Shown one piece after another: positions 1 to 11,440 of a stretch of 64,000 bases of DNA. The notes under the pieces were generated by a model that saw only the letters and a program-made list of their open reading frames with translations, was not told where the DNA came from and made no database searches. Within the stretch, counting starts at the first letter, position 1; each line of letters opens with the position of its first letter. Origin of the DNA: Zoroaster sp. YZ-2022 (Eukaryota; Echinodermata; Asteroidea; Forcipulatida; Zoroasteridae); the NCBI GenBank assembly GCA_029582265.1, contig CM055816.1, forward strand, positions 87,815,288 through 87,879,287. Reading direction: 5' to 3'. Made by a program: the position numbers and the translations under genes.

Positions 1-204
1 GTATTACTTTGTAATCTGATATTAATAACTAATTTTGTACCTTCCCTTAAAGGAACCACTTGGAGCAAAATCTGCCAGACGGCACCTTTTTGCAATTGTG
101 CATATATTTTTGTGTTAAAATAATCTTAAATGAGTGCGCTTTCATATCAAATTTGTATTACTTTGTAATGTGATATTAATAACCAATTTTGTACCTTCCC
201 TTAA
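1..204. repeat. 153-bp tandem duplication of host sequence
   Basis: GTATTACTTTGTAATCTGAT at 1 and GTATTACTTTGTAATGTGAT at 154 start two copies that run to CCTTCCCTTAA; the second carries the alpha insertion. Confidence 0.88.
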
Positions 205-571
205 CCCTCCTACTTCTGGTACCTTTTTCATACAAGTTGATGCACCATTTGAAACCATTCGCTTTTGTGGTTTTGAATGGTGAAATAACTGTGTACAGCA
301 TTGATTTCCCCAAATGGTTTTGAATGGTAGGTCAGCTAATACAAAACCTTGTTTGGATCTTTCCAAATGGTAGTACAGCTAATACAAAACCTTGTTTGGA
401 TACTTCTAAGTGGTGAATCAATGGACCCTCTATGCATTTGAATGGATTTGAATGGTAGTAAAGCTTGCTACCAACACTGTTCAAATGGTATCACCACGTG
501 TGTACAAAACCAATGGGCATTTTGGTAAGTGGAAATTTTGAATGGTTTCAAATGGTCTATCAGTAGCAGGG
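205..571 (-). mobile_element. TTAA element, CCATTTGAA-keyword family (alpha), copy 1
   Basis: Ends CCCTCCTACT and AGTAGCAGGG, flanked by TTAA at 201-204 and 572-575. The interior consists of CCATTTGAA, CCATTCAAA and their complements scattered at uneven spacing. The same host sequence without the insertion occurs at 1-60 (CCTTCCC TTAA AGG), giving an empty-site comparison. Confidence 0.85.
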
Positions 572-575
572 TTAA

Positions 576-796
576 AGGGGCAATATCATCACGATCAACA
601 GGGCATGGAATCCGAGTACTAGTTTTAGATTAAATCTCAGTGACTGAAATATGATAAGGTCATATTACCGTTGCTGTTGCATACATGCAAATGAGCCAGT
701 AAATTTCAGTCACTGTGTTCTTCTAAAATTAGGACACCGATTCCATGCCCTGTTGAAAGTCTGCTCTGATCGGGACGATACTGTCCCTTTAAACAT
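576..796. mobile_element. Miniature element with AAAGGG(G/A)CAATATC ends, copy 1
   Basis: AAAGGGGCAATATCATCACG at the left, CGATACTGTCCCTTT at the right; inner arms share GGCATGGAATC / GATTCCATGCCC. It starts at the TTAA that ends the preceding alpha element. Confidence 0.75.
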
Positions 797-819
797 GAAG
801 CGCGTGCGCGCATGTATGT

Positions 820-945
820 ACAGTACATTAGCCCCCCAAAAAAAGTCTCCAATTTCTGGTCTCCACGTGCGTCGCCTTCGAATCAGCATTTATTTTTTTT
901 ATTTTATTTTTTTTGCTATGAAATGATGTCCAATTGCAGCCTAGC
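820..945. repeat. Fragment of the AAAGTCTCCAGTTTCTGG repeat
   Basis: CCCCCCAAAAAAAGTCTCCA start of the repeat seen at 34940, 42560 and 55320; the rest is T-rich. Confidence 0.6.
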
Positions 946-953
946 TCTCTTAA

Positions 954-1209
954 CCAGTTCGCGTCGGAGGCCGTGTATACACGCAATTTTTTTTGGGACA
1001 GCGGATCGGAGAGCGTCTAAACACGCCACAGGATTCTCGGGAATATTTGTATAGATTCCCGGTCGACATGGCAACGAGCCATAAGCATACGGTGGAAGAC
1101 GCGGTCTCCCCGGTCACGCTCTGGTGAGCACCATTGATTGTGTTTGTGCGGTAAAAATAAACACGCCACGGGGTTCGGAAAAACGTTTTTTATTCCCGGT
1201 GCGAACTGG
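954..1209. mobile_element. TTAA element with CCAGTTCGC ends (lambda), copy 1
   Basis: TTAA 950-953 and 1210-1213; ends CCAGTTCGC and GCGAACTGG. The interior has GTGTATACACGC and TTCCCGGT words. Abuts the Harbinger-type element on its right. Confidence 0.82.
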
Positions 1210-1212
1210 TTA

Positions 1213-1973
1213 AGCCGTGTTCGCACTGGACTTTTTTTTGGGAAGGTTTTACCAAGACGATGGTAAAATGAAAAATGGTCAAATGTGACCTCTGTCCGCA
1301 CTTGGACTTTCGACACAGGAAAATTTTACAGAGACCGTGGTAGAAGTAACCGAGCTGTCAGTATAATGACTCATGAGGGCGCTTTGCGTGACCTTTCTAC
1401 GTTGACCCGATTGACGCGTTGACCCGACTGATTTCGCTGCTGCTCTTCCACAGCTATTTTTAGCCGACACATTCGTTGTCGTGCTTTCTTTCGTCGTAAG
1501 ACACGACATTGACGTCCTTCATTATCATCTGAAAATGATGCACTGGTAGCACCAATCAAACTTCCGACTGTATCAATGATAATATCTGCCATGATTGCGA
1601 CCAAAGGACTAACAACAACAACGCACAGAAACTTGCTACACATGCATTAAATGCGCCCGGCCTGCCCCCACCGTGCGGTGAAACAATGCAAAGCGCATGC
1701 GTGGTGTCCCCGTGTAGCACGACCTTGCGCTCGGGCCGGATGTACGCTTTCCTGAGCTGCTTTTACCGACTCGTACTTACATGTAATATCGTCTCGGGAA
1801 AAGTTACCTGGTCAGTTTTCCTGGGCAGCAGTTGGCCAGTAGAAGTAACCGCTGGACTCAGGAAAAGTAACTGAGAGGAAAATGTCCCAGGCTGTCCGCA
1901 CTGGACTTAAAATGGGAAAAGTACCCATCGTCTCGGTAAGTTTTACCAAAAAAAGTCCAGTGCGGACAGGGCT
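1213..1973 (-). mobile_element. PIF/Harbinger-type transposon with 3-bp TTA duplication
   Basis: Terminal inverted repeats of about 50 bp. The left end starts AGCCGTGTTCGCACTGGACT; the right end, reversed, starts AGCCCTGTCCGCACTGGACT, and both continue through a GTTTTACC..GACGATGG block. TTA at 1210-1212 and 1974-1976 is the target duplication, which with these ends is the PIF/Harbinger signature. A minus-strand frame at 1371-1643 (ATG at 1643 or 1592; basic stretch VLRRKKARQRM) may be a relic of an accessory or DNA-binding protein; I see no catalytic DDE domain. Element length is 761 bp. Confidence 0.75.
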
Positions 1974-1976
1974 TTA

Positions 1977-2754
1977 GCCATTATACTTTGTGTATGAGAA
2001 ATAAATGTTGGTCTGGTTCCAATAACTGCATATGTATCACGTTGCCCCCCCCCCACCCCCCAAAAAAAAAAAAATTAAATAAATAAAAAATATTACCCCC
2101 CCTCCCAAGAAAAAAGCAATGGTACACCCTGGTCAATGCTTTGGTGCCCCTTGAAGTGTTCCAATAGAAATTTACATTTTCCTCATAGAGGTGCCCTTAA
2201 CCTAGCTTAAATTGCCTTGCCCCTACCAATAGATAGTATCAGGCCTGCGTTATCACCCATTTTGAAGGCAGGCTTTGAGCAGAAACTGAAAATAAAAAGT
2301 ACAACAATACATGCTCATTTGAATAGGAATTAATTTGACATTGAAAAGGAAATGAACTAATCACAAACCAAAATTGCCCGTAAAATACATGTAGCCTACA
2401 TGAACAGAAGCAAAAATAAATGTTTTACGGTCAATGTTTTCGTTTTCATTGGAACACATTTCCTTTTAGAAAGTAAACTGAATACTTATGAAATAATGTA
2501 CATGTAAGATATTTCCCACAAGCAAAAATATTTTAGTACAGGACCCACCATCAATTCATTTCTGTACAATGCATAATATTTCACAATTATTTTGACAAAT
2601 TTTAATTTTATAAAACATTTCTTGCCCCTTCTTGGTGTAAAATAGTGATGTTCCGATGAAAACAAAAAGAAATCTGGAAATTACTGTTACAATACATGTA
2701 GCCAAGAACACACACAATACACGTACATCTTCAAATATGATGTTACAAAAGTAA
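1977..2754. other. No gene; decayed repeats
   Basis: C- and A-rich runs at 2045-2110, a diverged relative of the 175-bp satellite at 2120-2240, and a possible GGCAATTTC-type element at 2334-2690 (GTTTTCATTGGAACAC / GTTCCGATGAAAAC). No coding signal. Confidence 0.5.
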
Positions 2755-3030
2755 AAACTCCTGAAAAATGGGTAGCGGGCCTGGGTCTCCCTTTGGTCTA
2801 GAGGACAAAGCCCCCTGAACCTCCTGGATGTTTAATTTTGGAGGATTTACAGACTCTCCACATCCCCACAACCAAAAAAACTACATATGTTGAGACTAAA
2901 TAGCTACTTCTTTATTTCCATGGTGGCTACTTCTCTTCTTTCAAGAAAATTTTGAGGCAAAGGGAGATTTGTAAAAAAACAAATCCTGAAGTCGGGAAAA
3001 ATTCCTGAGAAATCAAAGGCCTTCTTTAAA
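2755..3030. repeat. Interspersed repeat (GTAGCGGGCCTGGGTCTCCC), copy 1
   Basis: Shares GGTCTAGAGGACAAAGCCCC, CCTCCTGGATGTTT and CAAGAAAATTTTGAGG with 18755-19015, 24135-24180 plus 24590-24835, and 60505-60660. Class unknown. Confidence 0.8.
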
Positions 3031-3307
3031 GACAGACGGTTTGTGGAGACAGTGTTTACTTGGGGGATATAAATACCAGATGTGTAATTCAAATGAAATG
3101 CAATGTGGTCTGGCCAAGAAGATGACATTTATGCTGTGGTCTCTCCCTTGCCAATATGCCCAGAGCACATTTCTTTTGCCTCTTTTTTACACGATACGGG
3201 ATTGCATACTGTATAATGTCTGCTGATGTACATGTACTTTATACAAACGAAGAGATATTTATGGAAACCAACATGTGAAAGATTTGCTAAAATTATTGTG
3301 CCATTAA

Positions 3308-3793
3308 CCCTAACCTTCCCAAATCCTCCAAAATCCTCTTTGCCAAAGTGAAGGATTGAGGTTAATGTGGAAATTGCAGTGGTGAAGGATTTTGAAGGAT
3401 TGAGGGCAGATGTGATTATTTGCTTGGTGGATTATGGAGGATTGAGGTTATCAGGCTATATTTGACACTGGATGAAAATGGAGGATTGAGGTTACATGGG
3501 TACATGTTGGTCTGTCCAAAACATGATTTCGGAGGATTGAGGTTATTAGGCATACTTGCCTTCCTTCCTCCATGGTACATGTACATCCATGTTTGTTGTA
3601 GTGATTGTAACGTCAGTGCTTGGGTCAGTGGACACTGTTAATTGCTCCATGCATGCAGGGAGGGTCCCTGGCCATGTACATGTATCACAGATTAGAAACA
3701 CGTGTGCATACATGTCATGTGCTTGATTTAATACTGAAGGATTTTGGAGGATTCAGGTTACACGTGTAACCAAATGGGCCTAGGGAGTTAGGG
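3308..3793 (+). mobile_element. TTAA element, CCTCCAAAATCC-keyword family (delta), copy 1
   Basis: TTAA 3304-3307 then CCCTAACCTTCCC; the right end is GGGAGTTAGGG followed by TCAA. The interior has GGATTTTGGAGG, GAAGGATTTTGAAGG and GGAGGATTGAGGTTA words. The middle carries a conserved block with CATGGTACATGTACATCCAT and a CATGCATGCAGGGAGGGTCC segment. Confidence 0.84.
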
Positions 3794-4233
3794 TCAACAA
3801 TAAAAAAGTGAAAAAGGATTCAGATTTTTATGTCTTCAGAGGAAAAAAAATGACCTTACGACACAATTATTTTTTGAAATCTTCACAAACCTCACAAAGG
3901 TCTCACCAAGATCTAACAACCATTTAAACAACACAAAAGACCTTCATCACACAGCGGCCATCTCAGTTTCTAATACACAAGTCTATAGGGTTCAAAATGA
4001 GGCTCATCTCCAAAATAGACTGGTGCTTTTGAAAATTTGATTTTTGTAATGGCAATTTGCCAACAGTGGTCCAGGAATCGGACAAAAATGGATACAGTGT
4101 GATAAGGTCTATTCTAAGCCAACCTCATCCCCAGGGTTTTCCCAGCAGCCTCATATACATGTACTGTACCCTCAACTTGAGTCATGATCCCTGACTGCAG
4201 GGCATGAAAAGGTTTTCAGGGTGCAAAAATTAA

Positions 4234-4552
4234 CCCTCCTACTCTAGCTGCACTTTAGTGGGAAGTTGCTACAGAGGTCAAAACCAGTCAACTGCCCGTT
4301 TTGACTGTTGACCCAAATGTGCACACAGGGGCATTTTTGACTGGTTTTTACTGTCATTTTGACCACCCTGAACAATACCAGTAAAAAATGGTCGATTTAT
4401 TTTGACCTGTAAATGTACTTACATGTACATGTACGTACTACACGTACCGTAAGGTTTGATAGTGTTTGACTTTTAAGTGCACTAGATATATCTTGGGAAG
4501 TACATGTATATCAACATTTTGACTGATTTTGACCCTTGTAGTAGTAGGAGGG
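4234..4552 (+). mobile_element. TTAA element, GTCAAAA-keyword family (beta), copy 1
   Basis: Ends CCCTCCTACTCTAGCTGCAC and GTAGTAGTAGGAGGG, with TTAA at 4230-4233 and 4553-4556. The interior is repeated (G)GTCAAAA / TTTTGAC(C) words, e.g. CAGTCAAC, TTTTGACTGG and GGTCAAAACCAGTC. Confidence 0.88.
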
Positions 4553-4958
4553 TTAAGGGTTACCCTGGTCATCCTCATCCCCAGGGCTTTCGAGCAACCT
4601 CGTACCCACTGCTCTCTCACCCTGGAACTGGACGATTTCAATATATCCAACAATTTGGGATATGTATGCAAATTAGGTGATGGTCTGGTAACATTGCTAA
4701 GAATAGCGTTAGCTGCAGTGTGAAGGCTAGGACTAAGACTTCAATTTTACTGCAATACAATTTTGGTAAAATTAGTCATCCAAATACAAAAATGTATCTG
4801 ATGTGTAAAGGTAAATTCTATTGCAGGCCTCGATCTTAACCGCGGCCACTGCGGCCACGGCCTTGGTGTCCCTCCGAGTTGGCCATAATGCCCCTTTGGT
4901 TGGCCTTGAAATTTTGAGGCAGCCAAGGCCATACAGGCCGTGCCCACTCAATCCTTAA

Positions 4959-5480
4959 CCCTAACCTTCCAAAATCCTCCAAAACCCTCTTTGCCAAAGT
5001 GAAGGATTGAGGTTATGTGGAAATTGCAGTGGTGAAGGATTTTGAAGGATTGAGGGCAGATGTGATTATTTGCTTGGTGGATTATGGAGGATTGAGGTTA
5101 TTAGGCTACATGTATATTTGATACTGGATGAAAATGGAGGATTGAGGTTACATGGGTACATGTTGGTCTGTCCAAAAAATTATTTCGGAGGATTGAGGTT
5201 ATTAGGCATGTATACTTGCCTTCCTTCCTCCATGGTACATGTACATCCATGTTTGTTGTAGTGATTGAAAGGTCAGTGCTTGGGTCAGTGGATACTGTTT
5301 ATTGCTCCATGCATGCAGGGAGGGTCCCTGGCCCTGGGCCATGTACATTGTACATGTATCACAGATTAGAAACACATGTGTGCATACATGTCATGTGCTT
5401 GCTTTACTACTGAAGGATTTTGGAGAATTCAGGTTACAATGTATGTGTAAGCAAATGGGCCAAGGAAGTTACATGTAGGG
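4959..5480 (+). mobile_element. TTAA element, delta family, copy 2
   Basis: TTAA at 4955-4958 and 5481-5484, with ends CCCTAACCTTCC and ACATGTAGGG. Near-identical to the 3.3 kb copy throughout, including the CATGCATGCAGGGAGGGTCC block; the two lie only 1.2 kb apart in the same orientation. Confidence 0.86.
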
Positions 5481-5484
5481 TTAA

Positions 5485-6133
5485 GGTCAAGGCCTGCTAT
5501 TGGCGTATAATATGATAAAAATTATTAAAATTAAATATTTTTATTTCCTCAAAATAATATTCAAACTGTTTTTTTGCATGTACTACAGCAACCAATCAGT
5601 GTTGCGAAAAGGACTTTTCCCGCCACGGTCTAGTCATGAGAACGAGGTGGACCCTGGGAGTGAGGTTGTATTCTAAGCCTAATCACCATAACCATTACAT
5701 GTATACTATACCTGTAGTTTCAGCTGGCATGCAAATAGACAAAGGGTAACTGAGGTTAGTGTCAAAGGTCATATATACATTGTACATGTGCGGTACATTC
5801 ATAAATGTGACCCGTTCTGTGAAAATGAGTCACATGTCACACCATGCGTTTACATGTAATGGGCGATGGAATGTTGAGAGGGTGTTTTTTTTTTTAACAT
5901 CTGATTTTTGGTTATCATGTTTTTTGACATCATTAGGATCTAAATTTTCTGAATATTTTTACATAAACGTCAATTTCAATCAATAAAATATTAAAATCAA
6001 TGATTTTTGCGAGTACTTTGTTTCAAATATGTCATTTGTTTTCATTTGAATGCTTGTTTTCCGAACAATAAATTGTGTTAATTATGCCATATCTCCATAA
6101 TGCAATATGCCACACACATCTAACATACATGTA
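5485..6133. other. No gene recognised
   Basis: AT-rich. Contains TGTGACCCGTTCTGTGAAAA at 5808, whose inverted partner TTTTCACAGAGCGGGCCACA is near 6928, so the 6.1 and 6.6 kb elements may lie inside an older inverted-repeat element. Confidence 0.4.
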
Positions 6134-6581
6134 TGACATAAAACACAATAAAAGGGGGCCACTTTGCATCCGTCACGTTAGCAGTTTTTCCAATGGTTGT
6201 TATTTATTTTTAAGTACCTGAAACCGACCAAAAAGTGTTTCAATATGTGAATGGACATGCAGGCTTATACTAGAACTAATTTGAGTTGATTTATTTTATT
6301 TTTTAATTGTTTTATTTATTTTTTTACCCTCAAATTTCCATAAAAATTGGACGGAAAAAGTTACCTCACTTTTCCGTCCATTTGTTGATGGAAATTTCAG
6401 GGCAATTAAAAAAATAATAGTAATAATCAACTCAAATTATCTTTAGGATAAGCATGCATGTCTATTCAAATGTTGAAATTCTTTTTGGGTGGTTTCAGAT
6501 ATTTAAAAAAAATTACAACCATTAGATAAACTGCTAACATGACGGTAGTAAAGTGGCCCCCTTTATTGTGTTTTATGTCAT
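6134..6581 (+). mobile_element. Miniature element with GACATAAAACACAATAAAGG ends, copy 1
   Basis: Long near-perfect palindrome: TGACATAAAACACAATAAAA then GGGGGCCACTTT at the left and the complement at the right, with a central TTTCCGTCC/GGACGGAAA stem. Non-coding. Confidence 0.85.
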
Positions 6582-6621
6582 ATATACCAAATTAAAACCG
6601 ATGATGTACTCTTTCCAGCTA

Positions 6622-6877
6622 CACTCACTGGCCATAAGTATTGCAACACCACCAAAGTTCAGTTTGGAGAACTGTGTTACAAATAAATTATTTTATTTTA
6701 TTTACACTACTTAAGACTTCTTGAAAGTGCCTGTGTTTTGAAGTCAATGTTCTTTTTTACTGTTCTAGCTCGGAAATTATGTAATACACGATCGATGAAA
6801 TCAGATTAAATGATCATCTCACCTGTTACTGTAAAGTGCTATTTTGAGCATGTTGCAATACTTTTGGCCAGTGAGTG
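6622..6877. mobile_element. Tc1/mariner-type miniature element (CACTCACTGGCC ends)
   Basis: TA at 6620-6621 and 6878-6879; ends CACTCACTGGCCATAAGTAT and its complement with ACTTTTGGCCAGTGAGTG. 256 bp, no frame. Confidence 0.88.
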
Positions 6878-7056
6878 TACATGTACATAGAAATATATAT
6901 TTGTCAAATTGCGACTTGTGACTCATTTTCACAGAGCGGGCCACAAAATGCCCTCTACAGACAGTTTGTAGACATTCGGAATGGTACGTTCAACCGTTCT
7001 TGCAAGGTTGGTTAAGACTGGCTGCATCTTTTAAGCATGTAATGCACGTAAAAAAG

Positions 7057-7131
7057 AATGCGCCTTGAGCACCACTTAGTTGGTGGATACGTGCGCTATA
7101 TAAGTCCACACATTATTATTATTATTATTAT
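7057..7131 (+). mobile_element. SINE family A tail fragment
   Basis: AATGCGCCTTGAGCACCACT to CGCTATATAAGTCCACACAT then (TTA)n. Confidence 0.85.
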
Positions 7132-7187
7132 GTCACGTGCCAGCTGCTCTTTCCACCTGAACATGCAATTTTAGCCAATTAGTGTGT

Positions 7188-7856
7188 GAAAAGGGACAAT
7201 ATCGTCATGATCAACAAGGCATGGAATCAGAGTGCTAGTTTAAGATCACTGGCTCTGGCAAAACCCTAAACTTGGACCGGACTTTTTCAGAGTGACCTCC
7301 CAAATTTATCGTGAAAATTAACAATGTTCCCAACAACGTTTCAGGACTTTTCTTTTTCCATCAAAATCTAGAGAAAATGCTCTAATTCTATACATAACAG
7401 CAAGAGAAACGTCACCCCCTAAATTTTGATAAGTCTGAGAACGTGTTTAGCTTATGTGTCCTCAGAAGTCATGCATGACGAATTTTGAGGTCAACCAAAT
7501 TTGCCACATTGTGTTCGTGTTACACTCTATACTCATAATATTCTTCATTAAACAAATTATATTAATTATAAAATGAAAATAATAAATATTTTTAGGGGTG
7601 ACGTTTCTTTTGCTGTTATGTACATGGTGACATGACAATCTCAAACTGGTCCTTGGGGTCAGTTTTTGACCTTTTCATGGCTGTTAAGCATTATGGTAAA
7701 TGCCGAGAAGTTTCGGCGGGTCACATACTACCATATTACCGTTGCTGCTGCATAAATGAGCCAGTAATTTTCAGTCACTGTGTTCATCTTAAACTAGGAC
7801 ACAGATTCCATGCCCTATTGAAAGTCTGCTCTGATTATGACGATATTGTACCATTA
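7188..7856. mobile_element. Miniature element with AAAGGGACAATATCGTC ends, copy 2 (interrupted)
   Basis: Left arm 7188-7250 and right arm 7720-7856 match copy 1. The 7255-7720 interior is absent there and starts with GATCACTGGCTCTGGCAAAA; I recognise nothing in it, except that GTCACCCCTAAATTTTGATA and GGGTGACGTTTC form a loose inverted pair. Confidence 0.65.
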
Positions 7857-8034
7857 AGTTGTTAGTCATTACGCACATGTGCACACGCACGTACATCATG
7901 CATAGTGTCCAGTGCTGACTCGCATACGGTTTTGTGTCCAAAAATTCATGGTTGAAAAAGTTACTTTTTAAATTTGTTTTTAACAAAAAAAACCTACAAT
8001 GTAATTTTGATATTTCACAACTTGTACGAATAAT

Positions 8035-8808
<774 letters not shown>

Positions 8809-8814
8809 CATAAG

Positions 8815-9140
8815 GCTGTGCCGGGTATCCGGACACCCGACCGAAACTGTCATACATGTAACCCGATTCCATTTTTCGGTTCCAATTACCCGTAAACAAC
8901 TTGAAAATTTCGACTGAACATGATTTTTGGGGATGCTACGAGTTGTTTTTAATACAGAGGCAGGAAATTATTACAGTAATACATTTATTATGACTAATAA
9001 AACAAGAGTATCTTGTGTTCATATTGGTTATTTTATACTCGGAAGTACATGCATTTATGTGTGTTTTTCAAATTTTTTTTACTGGTATCCGGGTATCCAA
9101 AGATTTCCAATTTCGGGTATCCGGTTGCCGAAATAACCCA
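8815..9140 (+). repeat. Repeat with CGGGTATCCGG ends (reference, uninterrupted copy)
   Basis: GTGCCGGGTATCCGGACACC at the left; TTTCGGGTATCCGGTTGCCG at the right. Further copies: 35073-35150 with 35576-35800 (split by a LINE) and a reversed fragment at 43655-43735. Confidence 0.8.
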
Positions 9141-9344
9141 AAATGCACAGCCATATTTATGAATATGAATGGGAATAAAAAGATTGATGCTCAAGAAAAA
9201 GATTGATGTTCAAGAAAAAGAGATTGACGCTTAACCTCAGGATAATGTACAAGTACATGTGTACATGTAATGTATGAGTACTTCAACTCTCTAGTTGCAG
9301 GTATGAACACAAGTACAGAAAAATTTACTCGAGTACCATAATTG

Positions 9345-9587
9345 CTTCTCTCCACCCAGGGGGTAAATGGGTACCTGTGAGGGCAGAGTTGGTTGTTGTG
9401 TTTGATTGGCCCTATATGCGCCGAAATGGCAGCAATTGAGCTGTATACTCCCCAGGGAGCTGAGATGATTTCAGGAATGATTTATGAGCCTGATGAGCAG
9501 GGGTAATAATATAATGCACCTTGAGCACCAGTTTGGTGGATTCGTGCGCTATATAAGTCGACATTATTATTATTATTATTATTATTA
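9345..9587 (+). mobile_element. tRNA-headed SINE (family A), headless copy
   Basis: Starts inside the body at TTGCTTCTCTCCACCCAGGG and ends CGCTATATAAGTCGACATTA then (TTA)n. Inserted in a GAGTAC-rich repeat (9260-9345 and 9590-9790). Confidence 0.88.
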
Positions 9588-10145
9588 AGAGAACTGAAAC
9601 TCTATGATTGTAGTCAAGAACTTTTTCATGAGTATGAGTATGACTACAAGTACAGAAAAATTTTCTCGAGAATGAGAACAAGTATGAGTACTCCAACTCT
9701 ATAGCTGCAGCTGAGAACTTTACATGAGTACGAGTACGAGTACAGAAAAATTTACTCGAGTACGTGTTTGAGTACTACATGTCCTTGTACAACTCTGGGA
9801 GGTAAATTTTGGAAAAGATAAATAGCTTTTTTGTTTGTAGAACCCACCTTCCCGATCAATTTTTCAATTGCAACGTCGCAAGTTGAGAGCTTGACGCTAC
9901 TCGCCGTCTGCTGAGTGGCAAAGATGACAAATGACACACCCGTCGCCTCCACCTGGCATGCTACGCTCTGTTGAACAAAGAAAGAACAATAGAGATCATT
10001 GTTAGACGGGGAGCAGCTTTTCAATTGTAACATGACACGTTGAGGGATTGTCACTACTAGCTGACTGTTGATTGGCAAAGATGACAAAAGACACGCCCAT
10101 CTATCTGGCGTGATCTGTTGAACAAAGAAACAACAGATAGAGATC

Positions 10146-10380
10146 GGTAAAACTTGTAGCTTTGCATGGTGAGGATGATAAGTAAGACTAATTGCGGTGA
10201 CACCATATGGAATCTCAATTGAGTAGTAATTAGTTCTGAAAAGAACTGGAGGTACATTCTCCTGAGGACGATCAGAGCATACTGATCGAAACGTCGAGTT
10301 GTACCTCCAGTTCTTTTCAGAACTAATTACTACTCAATTGAGATTCCACATGGTGTCACCGCAATTAGTCTTACTTAACA
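10146..10380 (-). mobile_element. Fold-back retroelement-like insertion with hammerhead-like core (PLE-like), copy 1
   Basis: Flanked by 9-bp duplications ATAGAGATC (10137-10145; 10381-10389). The arms TAAGACTAATTGCGGTGACA through GAACTGGAGGTAC are inverted around a centre containing CTGAGGA, a 7-bp stem CGATCAG/CTGATCG and GAAAC. It starts with the tail AAAACTTGTAGCTTTGCATG. Inserted in a tandem repeat. Confidence 0.8.
10243..10313 (+). ncRNA. Hammerhead-ribozyme-like fold (candidate)
   Basis: Stem I GAACTGGAGGTAC (10243-10255) pairs with GTACCTCCAGTTC (10301-10313). CTGAGGA (10262-10268) matches the hammerhead box CUGANGA. Stem II is CGATCAG-AGCATA-CTGATCG (10269-10288), followed by GAAAC (10288-10292) and a GTA near stem I. 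Hammerheads are known in the terminal repeats of Penelope-like elements. Against full activity: one extra C before stem II (or pairing of the conserved G), six unpaired bases before the box, and a very weak stem III. Confidence 0.4.
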
Positions 10381-10779
10381 ATAGAGATCATTGTTACATG
10401 TATAAGGGGAGCAGCTTTTCAATTATAACATGACATTTTGAGGGATTGTCACTACTAGCTGACTGCTGATTGGCAAAGATGACAAAAGACACGCCCATCT
10501 ACCTGGCGTGCTACGCTCTGTTGAACAAATAAAAAACAATAGAGATCATTCTTATATATATACAATGTAAGGCGCAGTTTTTCAAGTGTAACATGACAAG
10601 TTGAGATATTATCGCTAATGGTTATTATTTTATTATTATTATTAATCATTTCTGGTAATGAAACCAAGGGATGCCTCACAAAAGCGCACTTAAGCACTGT
10701 AAGCTCGAAAGCCTGAGGAAACCTGTAAACAAGGGCGCTTGCAATGTGAACCAGAAACACCGGGGCAAACCCCTTACAC

Positions 10780-11087
10780 TTCCACGATAAGTGTTCTGGG
10801 TTCTTTTACGTGCATTACTTAATCTAGTACACGGGACCTACGGCTTTACGTCCCATCCGAAGGACGAAGCAATTATGGTTAAGTATCTTGCTCAAGGACA
10901 CAAGTGTCACGACTGGGGCTCGAACCCACACCCTGCTGCTGGCAACACCAGAACTTGAGTTCGGTGCGCTAGACCGCTCGGCCACGACACTCCGCAATTA
11001 GTCTTACACATGGTTGCGGCTCTTGTGTACTGGAACAAGACACTTAACCATGAGTTGCTTCTCTTCACCAAGGAGTATAAATGAGGA
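10780..11087 (-). mobile_element. SINE (family C), interrupted by a hAT element
   Basis: CACGATAAGTGTTCTGGGTT, GGACCTACGGCTTTACGTCC, then the head with GGGGCTCGAACCCACACCC. The leader distinguishes family C from family A. The continuation right of the hAT element is 11382-11420. Confidence 0.78.
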
Positions 11088-11381
11088 CGAGTGCTGGGAG
11101 CTACCGGTTAATTTGCTAACCGTTTACCCGAAACATTCATGGTCGGTTACTTGGATAACTGAAAGTTGACAACCCGACAACCACACAAACATGTAGTCGG
11201 AAAATGTATATAAAAAAAATACATTTTCAACCAAAAACCATGCGGTAAAAAAGAAAGTCTAAGACAACAAAATTGACGGCAAATTCTTCCAAAATCATTT
11301 AAAAAAATGTTTTTTATTGGTTTCGGTTAGCCAGTTTCTAAACGGTTAGTGTAGTTTCTGTCCGTTAACCGTCCCAGCACT
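11088..11381. mobile_element. hAT-type miniature element in a SINE
   Basis: Ends CGAGTGCTGGG and CCCAGCACT; flanking 8-mers AATGAGGA (11080-11087) and AATGGGGA (11382-11389) differ at one base. The interrupted SINE resumes with CCTGTGAGGGCAGAG. Confidence 0.8.
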
Positions 11382-11440
11382 AATGGGGACCTGTGAGGGC
11401 AGAGACGGTATAATTGTGTAATGTGCTGATAAGTGGTTAA

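Larger units (their letters stand above)
9795..10570. repeat. Tandem of three diverged units of roughly 170-190 bp
   Basis: Each unit has TGGCAAAGATGACAAA(T/A)GACAC, CTCTGTTGAACAAA and CAATAGAGATCATT. The third unit follows the PLE-like insertion at 10146-10380. The minus-strand open frame across it is judged incidental. Confidence 0.75.

Noticed and set aside
1371..1643. Independent small host gene
   Set aside because: It lies wholly between the inverted ends of a TTA-flanked transposon; treated as part of that element.
9752..10087. Minus-strand frame of 111 codons
   Set aside because: Lies across a tandem repeat; the repeated peptide has no recognisable domain and the third unit is not open in the same frame.
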